A program made the position numbers and the translations under genes. A stretch of DNA of 64,000 bases from Periconia sp. R9002. Its lineage: Eukaryota; Ascomycota; Dothideomycetes; Pleosporales; Periconiaceae. The DNA is taken from positions 53,503-117,502 of the forward strand of contig JAMAHW010000109.1 in the NCBI GenBank assembly GCA_023627715.1, written 5' to 3'. Positions 21,492 to 33,836 of the stretch are shown in pieces (position 1 is the first letter of the stretch; each line of letters starts with the position of its first letter). The notes beneath the pieces were generated by a model that was given only the letters and a program-made list of their open reading frames with translations, made no database searches and had not been told where the DNA came from.

Positions 21492-23284
21492 ATGGTATTC
21501 GGGTACGAATTTGTCGATCTGAACGACGAGCAGAAGCATGCGCGCCGCGTTCTGCTCGAGTTCTACCCCATGGTCGCACAGTGGTCTATTTTGGTCATTT
21601 TCATCATGTTCCAGCTGTGCTTCTTTATGGCGTGGGTTGCCGACCGGGGACTCGACATCGAGCGGCCGCGGTCGCCTTCCTTCAACAAGCGGTTTGAAGG
21701 GCCGGCCAGCTGGCTGAGGAAATCGCGGCGAGGCTGGGACAAGGCCGTGTGGTGGTTGCACAAAGATGCGATTCCCGGCTGGGGCACCCGCACGGAGTGG
21801 ATCGGCGGTGCTGTGTGGACCTTGTGGTTGTTGTACCTCTCCATCGTCAATACTGGAAATGGTATGTTACTTTTGGTGCTGGAAAGCACTTTTTGGCTGA
21901 TGTTGTTACAGACTATCTCCATTTGACCAAGCGATTCGGCATCATCGGTGCCTCGCAGCTCCCGTTGCATTATTTACTGGCCATGCGAGCACCATACTCA
22001 CCCGTCCAATGGGTGACGCGGCTGTCTCATGAGCAACTCAAGGCCTCACATCAGATTCTCGGCCGCATCGTATTCTTGTTCTTCGCTTTGCATGCCGCCT
22101 TTTACATGAACTTTTTCGTTCGAGCAGGATTCCTCGCCAAACGCATCAAAGACAAAGACGTTATATTCGGTCTTGTCAGCATCACACTTTTCGCGGCCAT
22201 CAGCACCACGGCCCTGGGCCAGCTCCGACGGTGGAATTATTGCGTCTTCTATGCTTCTCACGTCGTCATCGCAAATCTCCTCGTCGTACCCTTGTATCTG
22301 CACGTGTCTCATATCAGGCCCTACGTCTGGGAGGTAATTTTGGTCCTCGTTTTGCACCTAATCTTCCGTGCACAACGTCTCAAGACCTATTCAGGAACCA
22401 TTCAACTCCTGCCTGGGACCAGTCTGGTGCAGGTGCGCATACCGCTGACCTCGATGAATTCGGCACTGAATTGGCAGCCGGGGCAACATGTGTATCTCAG
22501 TCTTCCCACGGGAAGCGCATACTCACTTTCAGTCAAGGATCAATTTGCACTGCGAAACCGGACCAATCCGTTCACCATCGCGTCGATACCCGTCAAAGAC
22601 AAGGAATTGGTCCTTGTTGCGAAAGCGCTGAGCGGGAACACAAAGCGACTCGCAGAATTGGCGCGGTCTCTGTCCAGCGACGGCCAGCTACCAAGTATCC
22701 CACTCACCATAGAAGGACCATACGGAGCCTCGACGCGTTTTCCCGACTTTTCCACGTTTGATAGAATTTTGCTGGTAGCTGGCGGTGTGGGCGCAACTTT
22801 CATCATGCCCATTTATCGCAGCATCATTGATTTTGGCGATGCGGAGCACGCAGGACACGCCGAGGTGCGATTCATCTGGGCGGTGCAGAAGCTTGCCGAC
22901 ACGCAGTGGGCGCTGGGTAGCGCCACAGAGGAGGAGGACGGTGCCACGCCGACGCCGAATGCCCCTGCGGTGGAAGTATATGTGACACGTGGGTCAGGAG
23001 CAACCCTGCACGTGGGAGAAGACGAGGCGGACATTGAGCTGGAAGAAGCCGATCAACTCCTTTCGCTCGAGGAAGAGATGAAGAAGCCCAGGAAAGGCGT
23101 TGCGTTGAAGACGGGCAGGCCAAAGATGGACGCCATTGTAGGCGAGGTATTCAGCAAGGGGAGCCGGGTGGCCGTGATTGGGTGCGGGCCTCTGCGGTTG
23201 ACAGGCAAGCTAAAGGCGAGCGTGGAGCAGTGGGTGATGCAAGGGCACGAGGTCTTCTACCACGAGGAGACGTTTGCGTGGTAA
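21492..23284 (+). CDS. Ferric reductase / NOX-like transmembrane flavocytochrome
   Basis: Exons 21492-21861 and 21912-23284 (50-bp intron) give 580 residues. An N-terminal hydrophobic helix is followed by the ferric-reductase domain with two bis-heme pairs spaced H-x13-H: His170/His184 (ASHQILGR...ALHAA) and His240/His254 (YASHVV...YLHVSH). The cytosolic part has an FAD-binding barrel (NWQPGQHVYLSLP, NPFTIAS), an NADPH-binding GGVGATF, an acidic insertion of about 90 residues (EEEDGATPTP...LEEADQLL), CGPLRLT and a terminal EETFAW. It would carry electrons from NADPH through FAD and heme across the membrane, in iron reduction or superoxide production; the two roles cannot be separated from sequence. 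It resembles the Aim14/Frp-type clade more than classical NoxA. An iron-GATA-like site lies upstream. Confidence 0.9.
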
Positions 23285-24311
23285 CGTAGTGTGGGCGGCG
23301 AGATGGAAGATTGGCGATTCAAGCAGTGGGGCGAGATCATTTATAGCAACCTATTTGCATACTGTAAACAATTAGGGCATCAATACGTGCAATGTCGGAG
23401 ATGGAGACCCAGTACACCACCGACGAGAGGCCAAGCCAATCTCTCAAGGTGTTAGGGGAGCGGCGATGGCTGATTCGTCATAGGGGAGGGCAACGGGCAG
23501 CCCATGTTGGATTGAATGATTGATTGATTGATTGACTGAATTGATTGATAGGCAGTTGACAAGATGGGTGGTGGAGAGTTGCTTTTGGAGCTGTCGGCCG
23601 GGGCCCAGGCCAGAGAGGGAAGCGTCCGAGCGCCCATGGTGGCTCAGGCCAATCAGGCTTCGGCTCCCCCCAAAAACATCAACGCTCCCCCCATTGTCCA
23701 ACGTCTGCTAACAACTTCGTCTTTTTCCCACGGCGCGCCCGTCTTCTCAAGCCTGCTGGACGTCCCCAGCCGGTGTCTATCATTCATTCGTTTTCTCCAG
23801 TCTCTTGTTCTTACCCCTTTTCTATTAATTGTCTGCCACCGAGCTGCCGGGCGTCCTGTACAGTGCTGAGTGCATGCACACCTCCATACCCAACTACTCC
23901 CTTTTGCAAGGCGCCCTGCTCAACAAACTTCGCTCCACGACCTACTACCCACTGTCTCATGAGCTCCGGCCCCTTCTCTGCTAAATAGCCTGCCATCACT
24001 TCGCCGCCCATCGTTGTTTCAATTACTTTGCTTGTTTGCGCTGTGCCAACACCAACACAGCTCTGCACTTGGCATCGCGGTCTCTCCCGCGCCCAGTCCA
24101 ACGGTCCACCGTTGTGCAGTCGCCCCCTCCCAAGCCGTGCAACCTTCCACCACTCTTCCACAGCGCACCTGCTTGATCCATTCTGCACGCCTTCTGTTTC
24201 TGATTCCGATCCGCAAACCCCTCCACGTGCTGGACTCCCCCCATTGAGCTCATCCACGAGCTAAAGCCCCTCGCGCCGCACGCCGCAAACCACCCTCCCT
24301 TTGACGGTCCC
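23285..24311. other. Intergenic with (GATT)n microsatellite
   Basis: Holds the 3' flank of the reductase and a long CT-rich leader for the TeaR-like gene. A GATT/TTGA microsatellite occupies about 23512-23553. No gene is supported in it. Confidence 0.55.
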
Positions 24312-26239
24312 ATGGCTGTGGCATCCTCCCGCCAGCCCTTCCGGCAGATAACCCCACCAAGCAGCGCGCATGGTGGTGCTAACGATGGAGGCGGCCCAGG
24401 AGGAGTAGGAAATGGAGGAGACAGAGGATCGTGGGACTTCGCGGTGCCCTTGGATTCAGCAGCGGTGCGTACTCATCATCCCACTAAAAAACTTACTTGC
24501 GCGGTATCCCACGTCACCGGACTGGTATTCGATCGACGCCATTTTTTAGCATGACTTAGCGCCATTGCCCTACACCAAACAGATTGGACCCTCAAACAAG
24601 TTTGTGACTGACGTTGCAATCCTAGAAAACCTCATACCCTGACCACGAGCTTCACATGCACGGCGATCTCTCCTCGACCCACGCTTACTCCTCCCAACCC
24701 CCCTACGCTGCCCAACCAAATGGTCTTGCAATAACATCTTTTCCGCAAGACATGAATTCGCAAGCAAACTATGACGACCACTCGGCTTACTCTTCCTACA
24801 ACCAGACCAATGGGTATCACAATGTGCACGCGGGCAGTGGTGATCAAGATAGCCCACTCGGATATGGTGAGCCAACCGAGACTGTGACCGACAGCAGGAT
24901 CGAGCCGGCACCCAAGGGCAAGGGAAAAAAGAAATCCGCAAAGAAACAGTCACCGCAGAACTGGACAGAGGCAGAGAAAAATGAGAACAACTGGATACAC
25001 CGCGACAAGCTGAAGGAGATTGAAACTCGAGAGTTGGAAGCTGCGGGGTTCAGAGTTGGTCGCTCCAGCAGATCAAACAGCAGATCACAGAGTGCCAGTG
25101 CTCGCCACATGTCGCGCGATCGAACTAATTCGGAAGCCACCGACACCCTCTCCAACGGTGATCATCATGCCGATACGCGTCGGGTGATTTCTCCCATACC
25201 AGCTGAAGGGGAGGAAGAGGAGGTGCGCCAGACCACAGGCTGGGACGTTAGGTCGCCCGAGGAGATTGCTGCAGACAGAGAGCAATATGCGGCGAGGAAC
25301 TCGCACAGCGTCAGACCTAGCACGTCTCGTATACCTATCGCGAAAACCAGCCCACTTCCAGTCTCTAATAATTTTACCGAGCGAGACCAGCCACTTCCAA
25401 GGCCAAGGAACGGTAGCGGCAACTGGGATCCAGATGCCATTGCGACGAACGGTGCTCGTGTGAGGACCGGGAGTATCTCGAGCCAGATATTGTTAGATGA
25501 CCCGAAGCCAGTGGAAGCGCCTCAGAAGAGTCCTATGAAGGTCAAGCTGGACGGAAAGGAAACTCCGGTTCTGACTCCCACCTCCAACAAGTCCAAAACC
25601 CCTGGCAAGCCTACGCCCGCCTCTGGAACACGAAAAGTCACCCCCAAGGGTCAGACAAAACCTCGCAACGCATCTGGCAATTCCCCCGTCAAACGACCGG
25701 GAACTAGTGGTGGCTCTATCTCGAGACCTGGGACAAGCCATCGGCCAGAAGGCGAGGCTCCTTGGATGGCTACCATGTACAAGCCCGACCCAATGCTTCC
25801 GCCAGACCAGCAGATCATTCCAACGCATGCCAAGCGAATGCAGCAGGAGCAATGGGAAACGGAGGGCAAAACTGCCTCTATGTACGACAAGGACTTCCGG
25901 ATGCTGAATACGGATGATTTCAACAAGAATAAGCGCAACTCGCCCGTGTCACCTCTTGAACCCGAAATAGCACCCGCAGACGTGCAATGGCCGCTCTCAA
26001 GCCCTGATAAACTTGCGCCGGCGAATGTCGTAGACACCTCGCCCAAATCACCTGTCAGTGAGACTGGCAGCTACAAGCTTACGCCAACCATACCGCAATC
26101 ACCTCGAATTCCTTCCCCTGAACGTCGGGTTGCGCCAGTCATCGACCCTCTGCCTACAAACACCGTCCGGCTGCCCGAACCTCCCGTCGAGACGGAAAAA
26201 GAAAAGGAGAAGAAGGGCTGTTGCTGCATTGTCATGTAG
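24312..26239 (+). CDS. teaR: TeaR-like prenylated cell-end marker protein
   Basis: Exons 24312-24464 and 24626-26239, 588 residues; the 161-bp intron joins VPLDSAA to KTSYPDHELHMHGDL in phase 0. The protein is low-complexity and Ser/Pro/Lys-rich, with a basic patch (KGKGKKKSAKK), a conserved acidic block (NWTEAEKNENNWIHRDKL) and a conserved motif (APWMATMYKPDPMLPPDQQ). It ends KKGCCCIVM, a CaaX box preceded by cysteines that may be palmitoylated. This layout matches Aspergillus TeaR (fission-yeast Mod5), a prenylated plasma-membrane receptor that anchors the microtubule-delivered marker TeaA at hyphal tips. Identity is inferred from layout and C-terminus, not alignment. It is upstream of RPS12 in the same direction. 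Confidence 0.72.
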
Positions 26240-27089
26240 CGGTTTTCTTTTATTCAATACCCCATCTTCGTATCCATACCTTCTTATTCGCTGAACTAGC
26301 AATCTTTTCCTTTGTCATGGGCGTTTACGGCGCGCAAGGGCTCGCCGTTCCATTCAAATCTTCTATATTATATTGATTGCCGGGTTGATCGCATACAGGG
26401 ATGTGTTACTCTTTTTTCCGTTCCATCCCTTTCCAACCCTCCCCCTGTCGCGGTGGTTCTTCATCACTTCATCGCAACCCATCCTCATTGTTTTTAGCCT
26501 GGGCTTGCGGTGTTTGCAAGATTCTATGCGTTCACAGCGACGGCTTTTTCACGTGTCTTTCTTCTCTCTTCCGCCTGATTTACTCCAACGATGGGGCACT
26601 GTCTTACTATTTGCGATCCATCATCTCACACTGCGACTATCTTTGTTTGTTCCTTTCTTTCTAATTTATAGCGGAGTTTGAGAGGTGGGGGAGTTGCACG
26701 GTGGGGCAAAGAATGAAGGGCTGCACGGTTATGGCTGATGACAGCGGGTCTGTTTTTGTTGGGTCTGTCAAACGTGGAGCTACATACATTCATAGCGACT
26801 GCAGACTACATACAGAGAATGAGATATTTATACTTTTTGAGAAGGTGTTGTTGTCCTCTTTGAAGTACGATGTTACAAGCATGTGTGTAGTCGGGTTCAG
26901 ATCTCCTGTAGATCTGATGTCGGATCTTGCATATCACGTGACCGCTTATCGATACGGAAGCGAGCCGCTGTCCCGCCCACGTTCAATTTCGCTCCGAACT
27001 TTCACCCTCCCACATCCATCCTTTTCACAACATCACCACACACACACGTTTATCTTCGAGGATAGCCGACGGATAAGCACAAATTCATC
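26240..27089. other. Intergenic, TeaR 3' flank and RPS12 promoter
   Basis: No coding frame supported. It contains an E-box (see below) and CA-rich sequence just before the RPS12 start. Confidence 0.5.
26934..26941. promoter_or_regulatory. E-box TCACGTGA upstream of RPS12
   Basis: The palindrome TCACGTGA lies about 150 bp before the RPS12 ATG. Cbf1-type sites of this form occur in ribosomal-protein promoters of ascomycetes. Function here is inferred. Confidence 0.4.
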
Positions 27090-27654
27090 ATGGTCTGTCC
27101 AACCGCAACACCCAATCGTTCACTCTGCTAATCAATCACCGCACAGTCGGACGGAGAAGACAACCACTCAGTCGCCGCCGCCGAGGAGGTCGAGGTCAGC
27201 GCCGATGCTACCGCCGGCAAGGGCCAGATGAGCGTTCTTGAGGCTCTCAAGGGCGTTCTGAAGCTCGCTCTCATCCACGATGGTCTTGCCCGCGGTCTTC
27301 GTGAGGCCAGCAAGGCCCTTGATCGTCGCCAGGCGCACATGTGCGTGCTCAACGAGGCTTGCGAGGAGGAGGCGTACAAGAAGCTCGTTGTTGCGCTCTG
27401 CTCTGAGCACAAGATTCCTCTCATCAAGGTTCCTGATGGAAAGCAGCTTGGCGAGTGGGCTGGTCTCTGTACGTTTTATCCCGTCCCTTTGTTATTCCAA
27501 GTCACCCGCTAACTTGTCTCCTTTCACAGGCCAACTCGACCGCGAAGGCAACGCCCGCAAGATCGTCAACTGCTCCTGCGTTGTCGTCAAGGACTGGGGC
27601 GAGGAGTCCCAGGAGCGCAGCATCCTCCTCAACTACTTCCAGACCGAGCAGTAA
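27090..27654 (+). CDS. RPS12: 40S ribosomal protein S12 (eS12)
   Basis: Exons 27090-27092, 27147-27468 and 27530-27654 give exactly 150 codons (149 residues). The first coding exon is only the ATG, as in many fungal ribosomal-protein genes; the second begins [17 protein letters not shown]. Family signatures: [59 protein letters not shown], then [20 protein letters not shown] and [13 protein letters not shown]. eS12 sits on the beak of the small ribosomal subunit. Codons are strongly C-ending, as expected for a highly expressed gene. The donor of intron 1 (GTCTGT) is weak; the acceptor and phase are right. Confidence 0.96.
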
Positions 27655-29589
27655 ATGCCACCACCTTTTTGACGCGACTCGCCTATCTCCCTTCTAAAAC
27701 CATTACTTTTTTGCGGTCTTCTCTTTTTTGAAAAATTGAGGATGTGGGTGGGCGGGTAGAAGGAATCTCTTTTTCTTCATTTGCCTGTCTTTCCATACAT
27801 AAGGGGAAACGATTTGTGGGGGAGGAAAAGGTCTGGAAGCGTCTTCGCCGTCTGGGTCCGTTCGGCCGGAATAGCGAAAGAAAAAAAAAGGGGGGGGGGA
27901 AGAAAGCAAAAATGGAAGAGTATAGCGGGTTCTCACACGTGAATACTGTAGATGATGCACAAATCAAAAAAATTCAAATCTTGAAACTCAAATGGCCTGA
28001 AAGCAATATTATGTACTGACTCCCGTTGCCCCCTTCCCTCCACCTTGCTCATCCTTTGCTCCCCGCTTCCACATAACAAAAAACTTGCACACACCACCTC
28101 CTTACCTTTCCCTCCTCCTGCCTCTAACCCCTCTCCTCCCAGTACAACAACATACGCACTCTACCCACTATCCGTATTAATACCCTTATGCAAAATGAAG
28201 TCTTTCACCTCCCTCTCCCTCTCCCGCTCCTCCCTCCTCTCTCCTCTCTCCTCTCTCCTCTCTCCTCTCTCCTCTCTCCTCTCTCCTCTCTCCTCTCTCC
28301 TCTCTCCTCTCTCCTCCCTCCTCTCTCATTAACTCGCTAATCCAATGCTACGAAGGTAGAAGTGGTTTGTTTTTCATAGGTGGAAGAGTTTAGGTTATAT
28401 TATTTGTTAAGTTAGGAAAGAGGGAAGAGTTAGAAATTAGTTTATATCTTTCTCTATCTAAAGGTTTAGAACCTACGTATGTTAAGACTAAGGGGGAGGA
28501 GAGGGGATGTATTAAGAATATATTATTTCAGGTTACTCCTACGAAGAGCTAAAGGGGGGAGAGAGTCTGTTACTTCTATTAGTCCTGTAGTAGAGATAGA
28601 TAGATAGATAGAAGAGCGGGTTAAAGTAGAGCTGGAGTAGAATGTAGCGTAGGATAGTTGACGTATCTACTACTACCGTCTAGTTCTAGGAAATGCATTT
28701 TAATAGGAGGGAATGAGCGAGATAGGAACGAAGAAAACATCCTTTAACTTAAGAAGATACCTACCATGGAAAACCCACCCATTCTAGCAGGAATACTAGT
28801 AGTACATCAATTTATATGTACAATTAAAGGAAAATGAAATAATGAATCATCGCAAAGTAATTTCACCCTAGGTATCGACACAGGCAAGGCAGGGGAACAC
28901 TTAGTACGTCCTCCGTCAAGATGGGCACACAGGCAAGTTAAGGAGAGATATTGAAAATTACCGCAACAGATTCGAATACCGCTGTGAGAGCCAGGGGTGA
29001 ATGTTTTATTGATGCAGTGTGTTGCAGTAAATCCCGGCATTTGATCAGGGGATTGTATCATCCATACATATAAGTCGTTCGTTTCTCGCATCAAAAAGGA
29101 TTCAACCCGCGGGGAACATATCTACACGCTTGCTCCGTCGTGGGGGCGGACACGGCAAGTCGCGTGGTATTTATTGTTTTGAATACGGCTATTGGTTGGG
29201 GGTCACGTATTGGGAGTTGCTGTGCCGCAATGATGCATGTTTACTCATTTCAAAATACCGCCCCCCCTCTCCCTGAAACCCGTTGATTGTTGGGTGGTGT
29301 GCAGGATGGGGGACACGTTCTGTTGCCTGTGGGTTTGAAATAGGAAGTTGGTGTGCGGTTTTGCCCTTCTTATCAGGGATTGGTTTAATTTTACCATGTA
29401 TATATGTGTTATAGGATTCGGTGCAATTGGATCTGTCGTATTGTTACTGTTTGGGATGCTGCTTGCATATAACATCATTGTCGCATCCCCCCTCCCTGAG
29501 ACTTTTAGAACTGGCACACTTTTTATCTCATATTTATTTGGGAACTGCACATAATTTTTTAAACTATTCTCCATTTCCTTCGCATCAAC
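27655..29589. other. Long gene-poor gap with microsatellite
   Basis: About 1.9 kb without a supported gene. It contains a poly-A/poly-G tract at 27883-27899, the CCTCT-type microsatellite at 28204-28329 and an AT-rich stretch with GATA repeats (28598-28612). Minus-strand frames at 28807-29094 and 29245-29679 lack family features. Confidence 0.55.
28204..28329 (+). repeat. Pyrimidine microsatellite, 7-bp unit CTCCTCT
   Basis: CTCCTCT is repeated head to tail about fifteen times with small variations at both ends. Confidence 0.9.
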
Positions 29590-31622
29590 ATGAGTCTGGA
29601 CGCTCTCCGCGCGGCAGCTGACCTGCGACACGTACGCAATCTGCAGTTCATAACTGAACAGTTGAACGCACCAGATCACAGTATAGCCGAACGTTTTCGC
29701 TGCCTTGGCTACACGAAACTATTTGACTGTCGTTGCTGCAATTCGGCAGTGGGTTTCATGATATATAGACCAATATTGATTGAAAGAACGTGGGATGCGT
29801 TGAAGCGGGAGACAGTGTGTGAGAGCGGCTTTACAGACATTGTCCGGTCCATGTTTTGTGGCTACCACGACGTTTCCAATTCGTACACGCAGAAACAGAG
29901 AGATTTATTCAAGTGTCTATGGCAAGATTCGTCGTTGGATGAACAATTGGCTTTTCTGGAAGCGATTGAACGGGGTCTTAAAGATGTGCACGAAAAGATT
30001 CATAGGTCCAAGGGTATACGACCCAATGATATTGAGGTTACCTTGGGCAGAACATCGGATGCGCACGATGAGAACAAAAGCGAGCATCGCTTGATTGTCT
30101 TCGAGCAGCATCAGACTTCGCTGGATGCTATACGAAGAGTAAGTTGATTGCCTGCTTCTAATATACTGCCCAGACTTACCTACCGGGCCAACTAAGCTAA
30201 TCAATCTTCACACAGATGCTGGGATTAGATACGATATCTTCCGAGGATCCAGTTGATCCGCGCGTATACGAAAGTGACGTCCCCGGAGACGCGGATGAGA
30301 ATTTATTCGGCGCTTCCCTGTCCAAAAACGAGCAAATCATGCCGCCATCATCACCAAAACTCGAGAGAGATGACTCTGTACCAAACGATGATAGTGCTCA
30401 CCCAATCAAGATCGAGTCTCCCGATTCTGAGGCGAGTGGAAAGGAGTTCGAGACCCCTTCCAAGCAGCCGAGCAGCGATTCTCACGAAGCCAATTCCGCT
30501 TCGTCAAATCCTCCTTCTAATATTGAAGGCGATCACTTCAAGCACGCGGTAATTAGGTATGAAGAGGGGAAAGACTCTATATTGAACGCTATAGCAAGCC
30601 GGATTGCCAGCAGGTCTTCGAGTCCCCGAAGTAATGACTTATCCAAAGACCAAACCATCCCAGTCAAACAAGTTCCATGCATTTTCGGTCCGAAAACAAT
30701 ATCAGCAGCAGGTTCGGCACCTACAGAAGCTTGCACCAACACATCGAGTACCCCTATACGCAACATTTCACCATCTATCCAACAATGCGATTTCGCTTTT
30801 AGATCAAATGAACAGTCCAAGGGACGAGCAACGACACCATCAAGAAACCAACCCGTTTCACCACCACCCTCCAGCTTTCTCACACCATCCCCTCATCTAT
30901 CTACACCCAGTTCCACGAGCCCTATCTCAACCCCGAGGCCAATCCTATCCCCCAGATCCCCCAGAACCCCCACAAAAAACCCAGCAAGTCCCCTCTACAA
31001 TCCCCAAACTCTCGAACAAACCGCCACCAACCTCCGCTCTATCCTCCGCAAACCCATCAACGAAGACAACGAAGGCACCATCTACATCCTCAAAGCGCCG
31101 GACTTCTTCTCCGACTTCACCCCGGCTTCCTCGCGCGGCGAAACGTGGCTGAAAATTGGCATCTCGCGGGACGTGCCGAAGCGCATCGCCTCGCTCAAAG
31201 CGCAATGCGGCCTCTTCGACCTCACCGAGATCCGCGACGACGACAACGAGCCGTTCACGCCACCCATGCCCATGGAGCAGCTTCGCAGAGTCGAGTCCCT
31301 GTGTCACCAACATCTGAATAACTTCCGCAGGAGGATGGATTGTACGCAGGGCAGTCGAACGTGTGATGTTGTTCATACTGAGTGGTTTGCTGTCGAGGAG
31401 GAGCTCGCGAAGCAGACGGTTAGGTTGTGGGTGCGGTTTATGGCCCAGGGTCCGTACACGGAGTATGGTATCTTGAATGAGTTTTGGGGCAAGAGGATTA
31501 TGAAAAAGGAGTATTTGAGGCTGTTAAGAAGGAGGGATGAAGGGGATATGGGCGTTGTGGCTTGGGGGAAGTGGTTGGAAGAGGGGACTGAGGCTTTCTC
31601 GAATCGTGAAGATGGAAAGTGA
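29590..31622 (+). CDS. T5orf172 (MUG113-like) domain protein
   Basis: Exons 29590-30138 and 30216-31622 (phase-0 intron) give 651 residues. The N-terminal 183 residues have two CxxC-like cysteines (DCRCCNSAVGF). A long Ser/Pro-rich disordered middle follows (SPPPSSFLTPSPHLSTPSST). The C-terminal third is a T5orf172/GIY-YIG-like domain: GTIYILKAPDF, WLKIGISRDVPKRIASLKAQ, VESLCHQHLNNFRR and HTEWFAVEEELAKQTVRLW. The domain is related to the DNA-binding Orf172 of phage T5 and to S. pombe Mug113; the cellular role in fungi is unknown. It is convergent with the 2OG oxygenase (91 bp between stops). Confidence 0.85.
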
Positions 31623-31713
31623 TGAGTTCTTTAGTATTCGCATATCAATCTATTCTAAGTTACGTGTAGCGCAGACCTCATGCACACCCCCTTCAGTCTT
31701 TCTTACAGAAAAT

Positions 31714-32773
31714 TCAGTTACCTTTTTTGCGCACTAAAGCCATCATCTTCTTCACCTCCCATTCCCAAGCCGTCAACTCGTCATCCTCCCCACCCTCATC
31801 ATCCCCTACGAGCTTCCGCATACTCGCATCGCGATTCGGCCGCACCAAAATCCCCACACTATACCGATCCAAAAATCGTTGCTGCCCAGGCGCAAAACGG
31901 ATGCGGTGCATGTTGCTGCGGAGCATACCGCCCGTCCACTGTACCATCGCATCACCTAGATTGACAATCAGACATCCTGGTTTGGGACGTATGTACAACC
32001 ATGCATCGTCGTCCATGACGTCTCCCCCTGGCGTAAGGATTTGCAACCCGCCTAGTACGTTCGCGAGGAGCGTTATGGTTCCGAAGTCGGTGTGGTGGAT
32101 CATGTTTGTGCGGCTGTCGTCGTCGCTGGTGCTGGCGTGTGCTTTTATTATGCGAATGGTTGTGCCGGAAGGCTTATCAAGTGACTGGAGCGAAGTAAAG
32201 GTGTCTGGCGGAAACCCCAGCTCCACCGAAAGGGCTTTGTTGATTGAAGAAACGATACTTTGTCCATGCGTGAGAAACGACTTGAAAAGCCACAACTGAT
32301 CTAGAGCCAGCTGAGGTAATTCTTGAAGCGCCGAGTTCCCCAAAAGGCCATCTTGACCTAAATTAAACCACTCGAAACGATCCGGCTCGTCTTTCTCCGT
32401 CCTGGCCACACCGCGCGGCTTGAATCTAGTCGCAATTAAGATGGGAGGGTAATACAAAATGCGGAGAGCGAACTTACCCAAGGAAACTCCTCGGAGGATC
32501 ATGCTGGAATTTCGCCTTCTCATCTTGTGGCAAATCCATGAGGTTCTTCCCCACTCCAAACAACGCATTAATCTCGCTCATCATTACCTCACCCATTGCA
32601 TCACCCTGGAGGTCGAGCAAGAAGAATCCCAGAGTCTGGCATGCTTCCAGGAGGGTTTTGGTGGTCGTTTGGTTCCCGGAACGTAACCCAGCAAGCGGCA
32701 CAGTAAGCACAGGTGCTGTAGGTATGTCATTGGGAAACTCGGGGATTGAATCAAAAAGTTTCTGGGATGCCAT
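31714..32773 (-). CDS. 2-oxoglutarate/Fe(II) dioxygenase, isopenicillin N synthase-like
   Basis: Exons 32773-32478 and 32425-31714 (52-bp intron) give 335 residues. The N-terminal DIOX_N region reads FPNDIPTAPVLTVPLAGLRSG and ACQTLGFFLLDLQG. The jelly-roll core has HHTDFGTITLL (HxD iron ligands), a distal His in SNMHRIRFAPG and RYSV (2OG-binding Arg). The double-stranded beta-helix features of the plant GA-oxidase/IPNS family are therefore complete. The substrate is unknown; such enzymes hydroxylate or desaturate small molecules. An upstream in-frame ATG at 32803 would add ten residues; I chose 32773 because MASQKLF fits the usual start. No biosynthetic backbone gene lies nearby. Confidence 0.9.
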
Positions 32774-33836
32774 GATGGTGAATTGCCGACGTGCAATCTG
32801 CACTCAAAAGGGAATTGATGGAATTTATGTGGGAGCAGCAGGCTGAAGGTTGCGTTAACCCAACACACAAGACGGGGGTGTGATATAAATTTTGGTTACA
32901 AAGGTGAGACGATCAGGACGAATTCATGAGCGTTACCTCTTAATTAAGAATGAATTCAAGCCAAGAAACAACGCGCGAAGTCTTCCAATTACGCACAATC
33001 ACACAACAACCTCGGCATGTTCTTCATTGGAGCTCGAGGCGCTCACGTATTGAATCAGACACGCTTTTGTATTTCTTATAAATATCTCTTAAGGTTTAGA
33101 CACACACCAAAGTTCGCAAGTAGTCTCGCAAAAGGTGAAATTTTCAGAAACTTAGATCTATCACCAGGGAAAAATTACCAGCTGTTAAATCGAAAGAAAA
33201 TTTGAGTCTATCCTCAGACCCTATGTTTTGCAGCCGCCTGATACAAACGACAAAGCCGTGACTACGCCGTCCAGTCTGCCACTACCCCACATTGGACTAC
33301 GCCTTATGCAATGCCCTCAAGTGCTTAGCACTTTTTACAGTCAAAAAACAGTGAAGGGAGTCGATTGAAAAATATGGGTAAGGTGAACAAATTTCACAGG
33401 ACGTGACTCATTCAGGAGGATGGGATGCAAACTTATAGCAAAAACGATAAGCCGGCAACTCCCATGTACTGTGATTACTTCGCACTACAAGCGATCATGG
33501 TTGTTCCTGTCTTGTCGTGCACGGTCCCTCTGAGTCTGACGAACCTACTACAAAATCAATGTCAGAGGGACGGAGACCGCCACGGAATGGAGTAAAGTTA
33601 AATATGTAGATTCTGTGGGTTCGAAAAGGTAGTAATACACCCTTTATGACTCTCAATAAAACCAGGAGGTGTGTGTCATTGCTCTCAGTACATAGATATA
33701 GTAACTACGCCGCACTGCCTTATTCGGAGTGACTCACAATCTCATCGTGTTACAACAACTATTTCTTAATCCAAAACAACCACAATTCTACCCCACAACC
33801 ATTGACTCCACAATTTCTCATCCACGCGACGAAGCC
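32774..33836. other. Intergenic 5' flank of two divergent genes
   Basis: About 1.06 kb between the oxygenase and the tRNA synthetase. No coding signal seen. Confidence 0.5.

Noticed and set aside
29245..29679. 144-codon minus-strand frame overlapping the T5orf172 gene start
   Set aside because: Antisense to a spliced gene with recognised domains; no features of its own.
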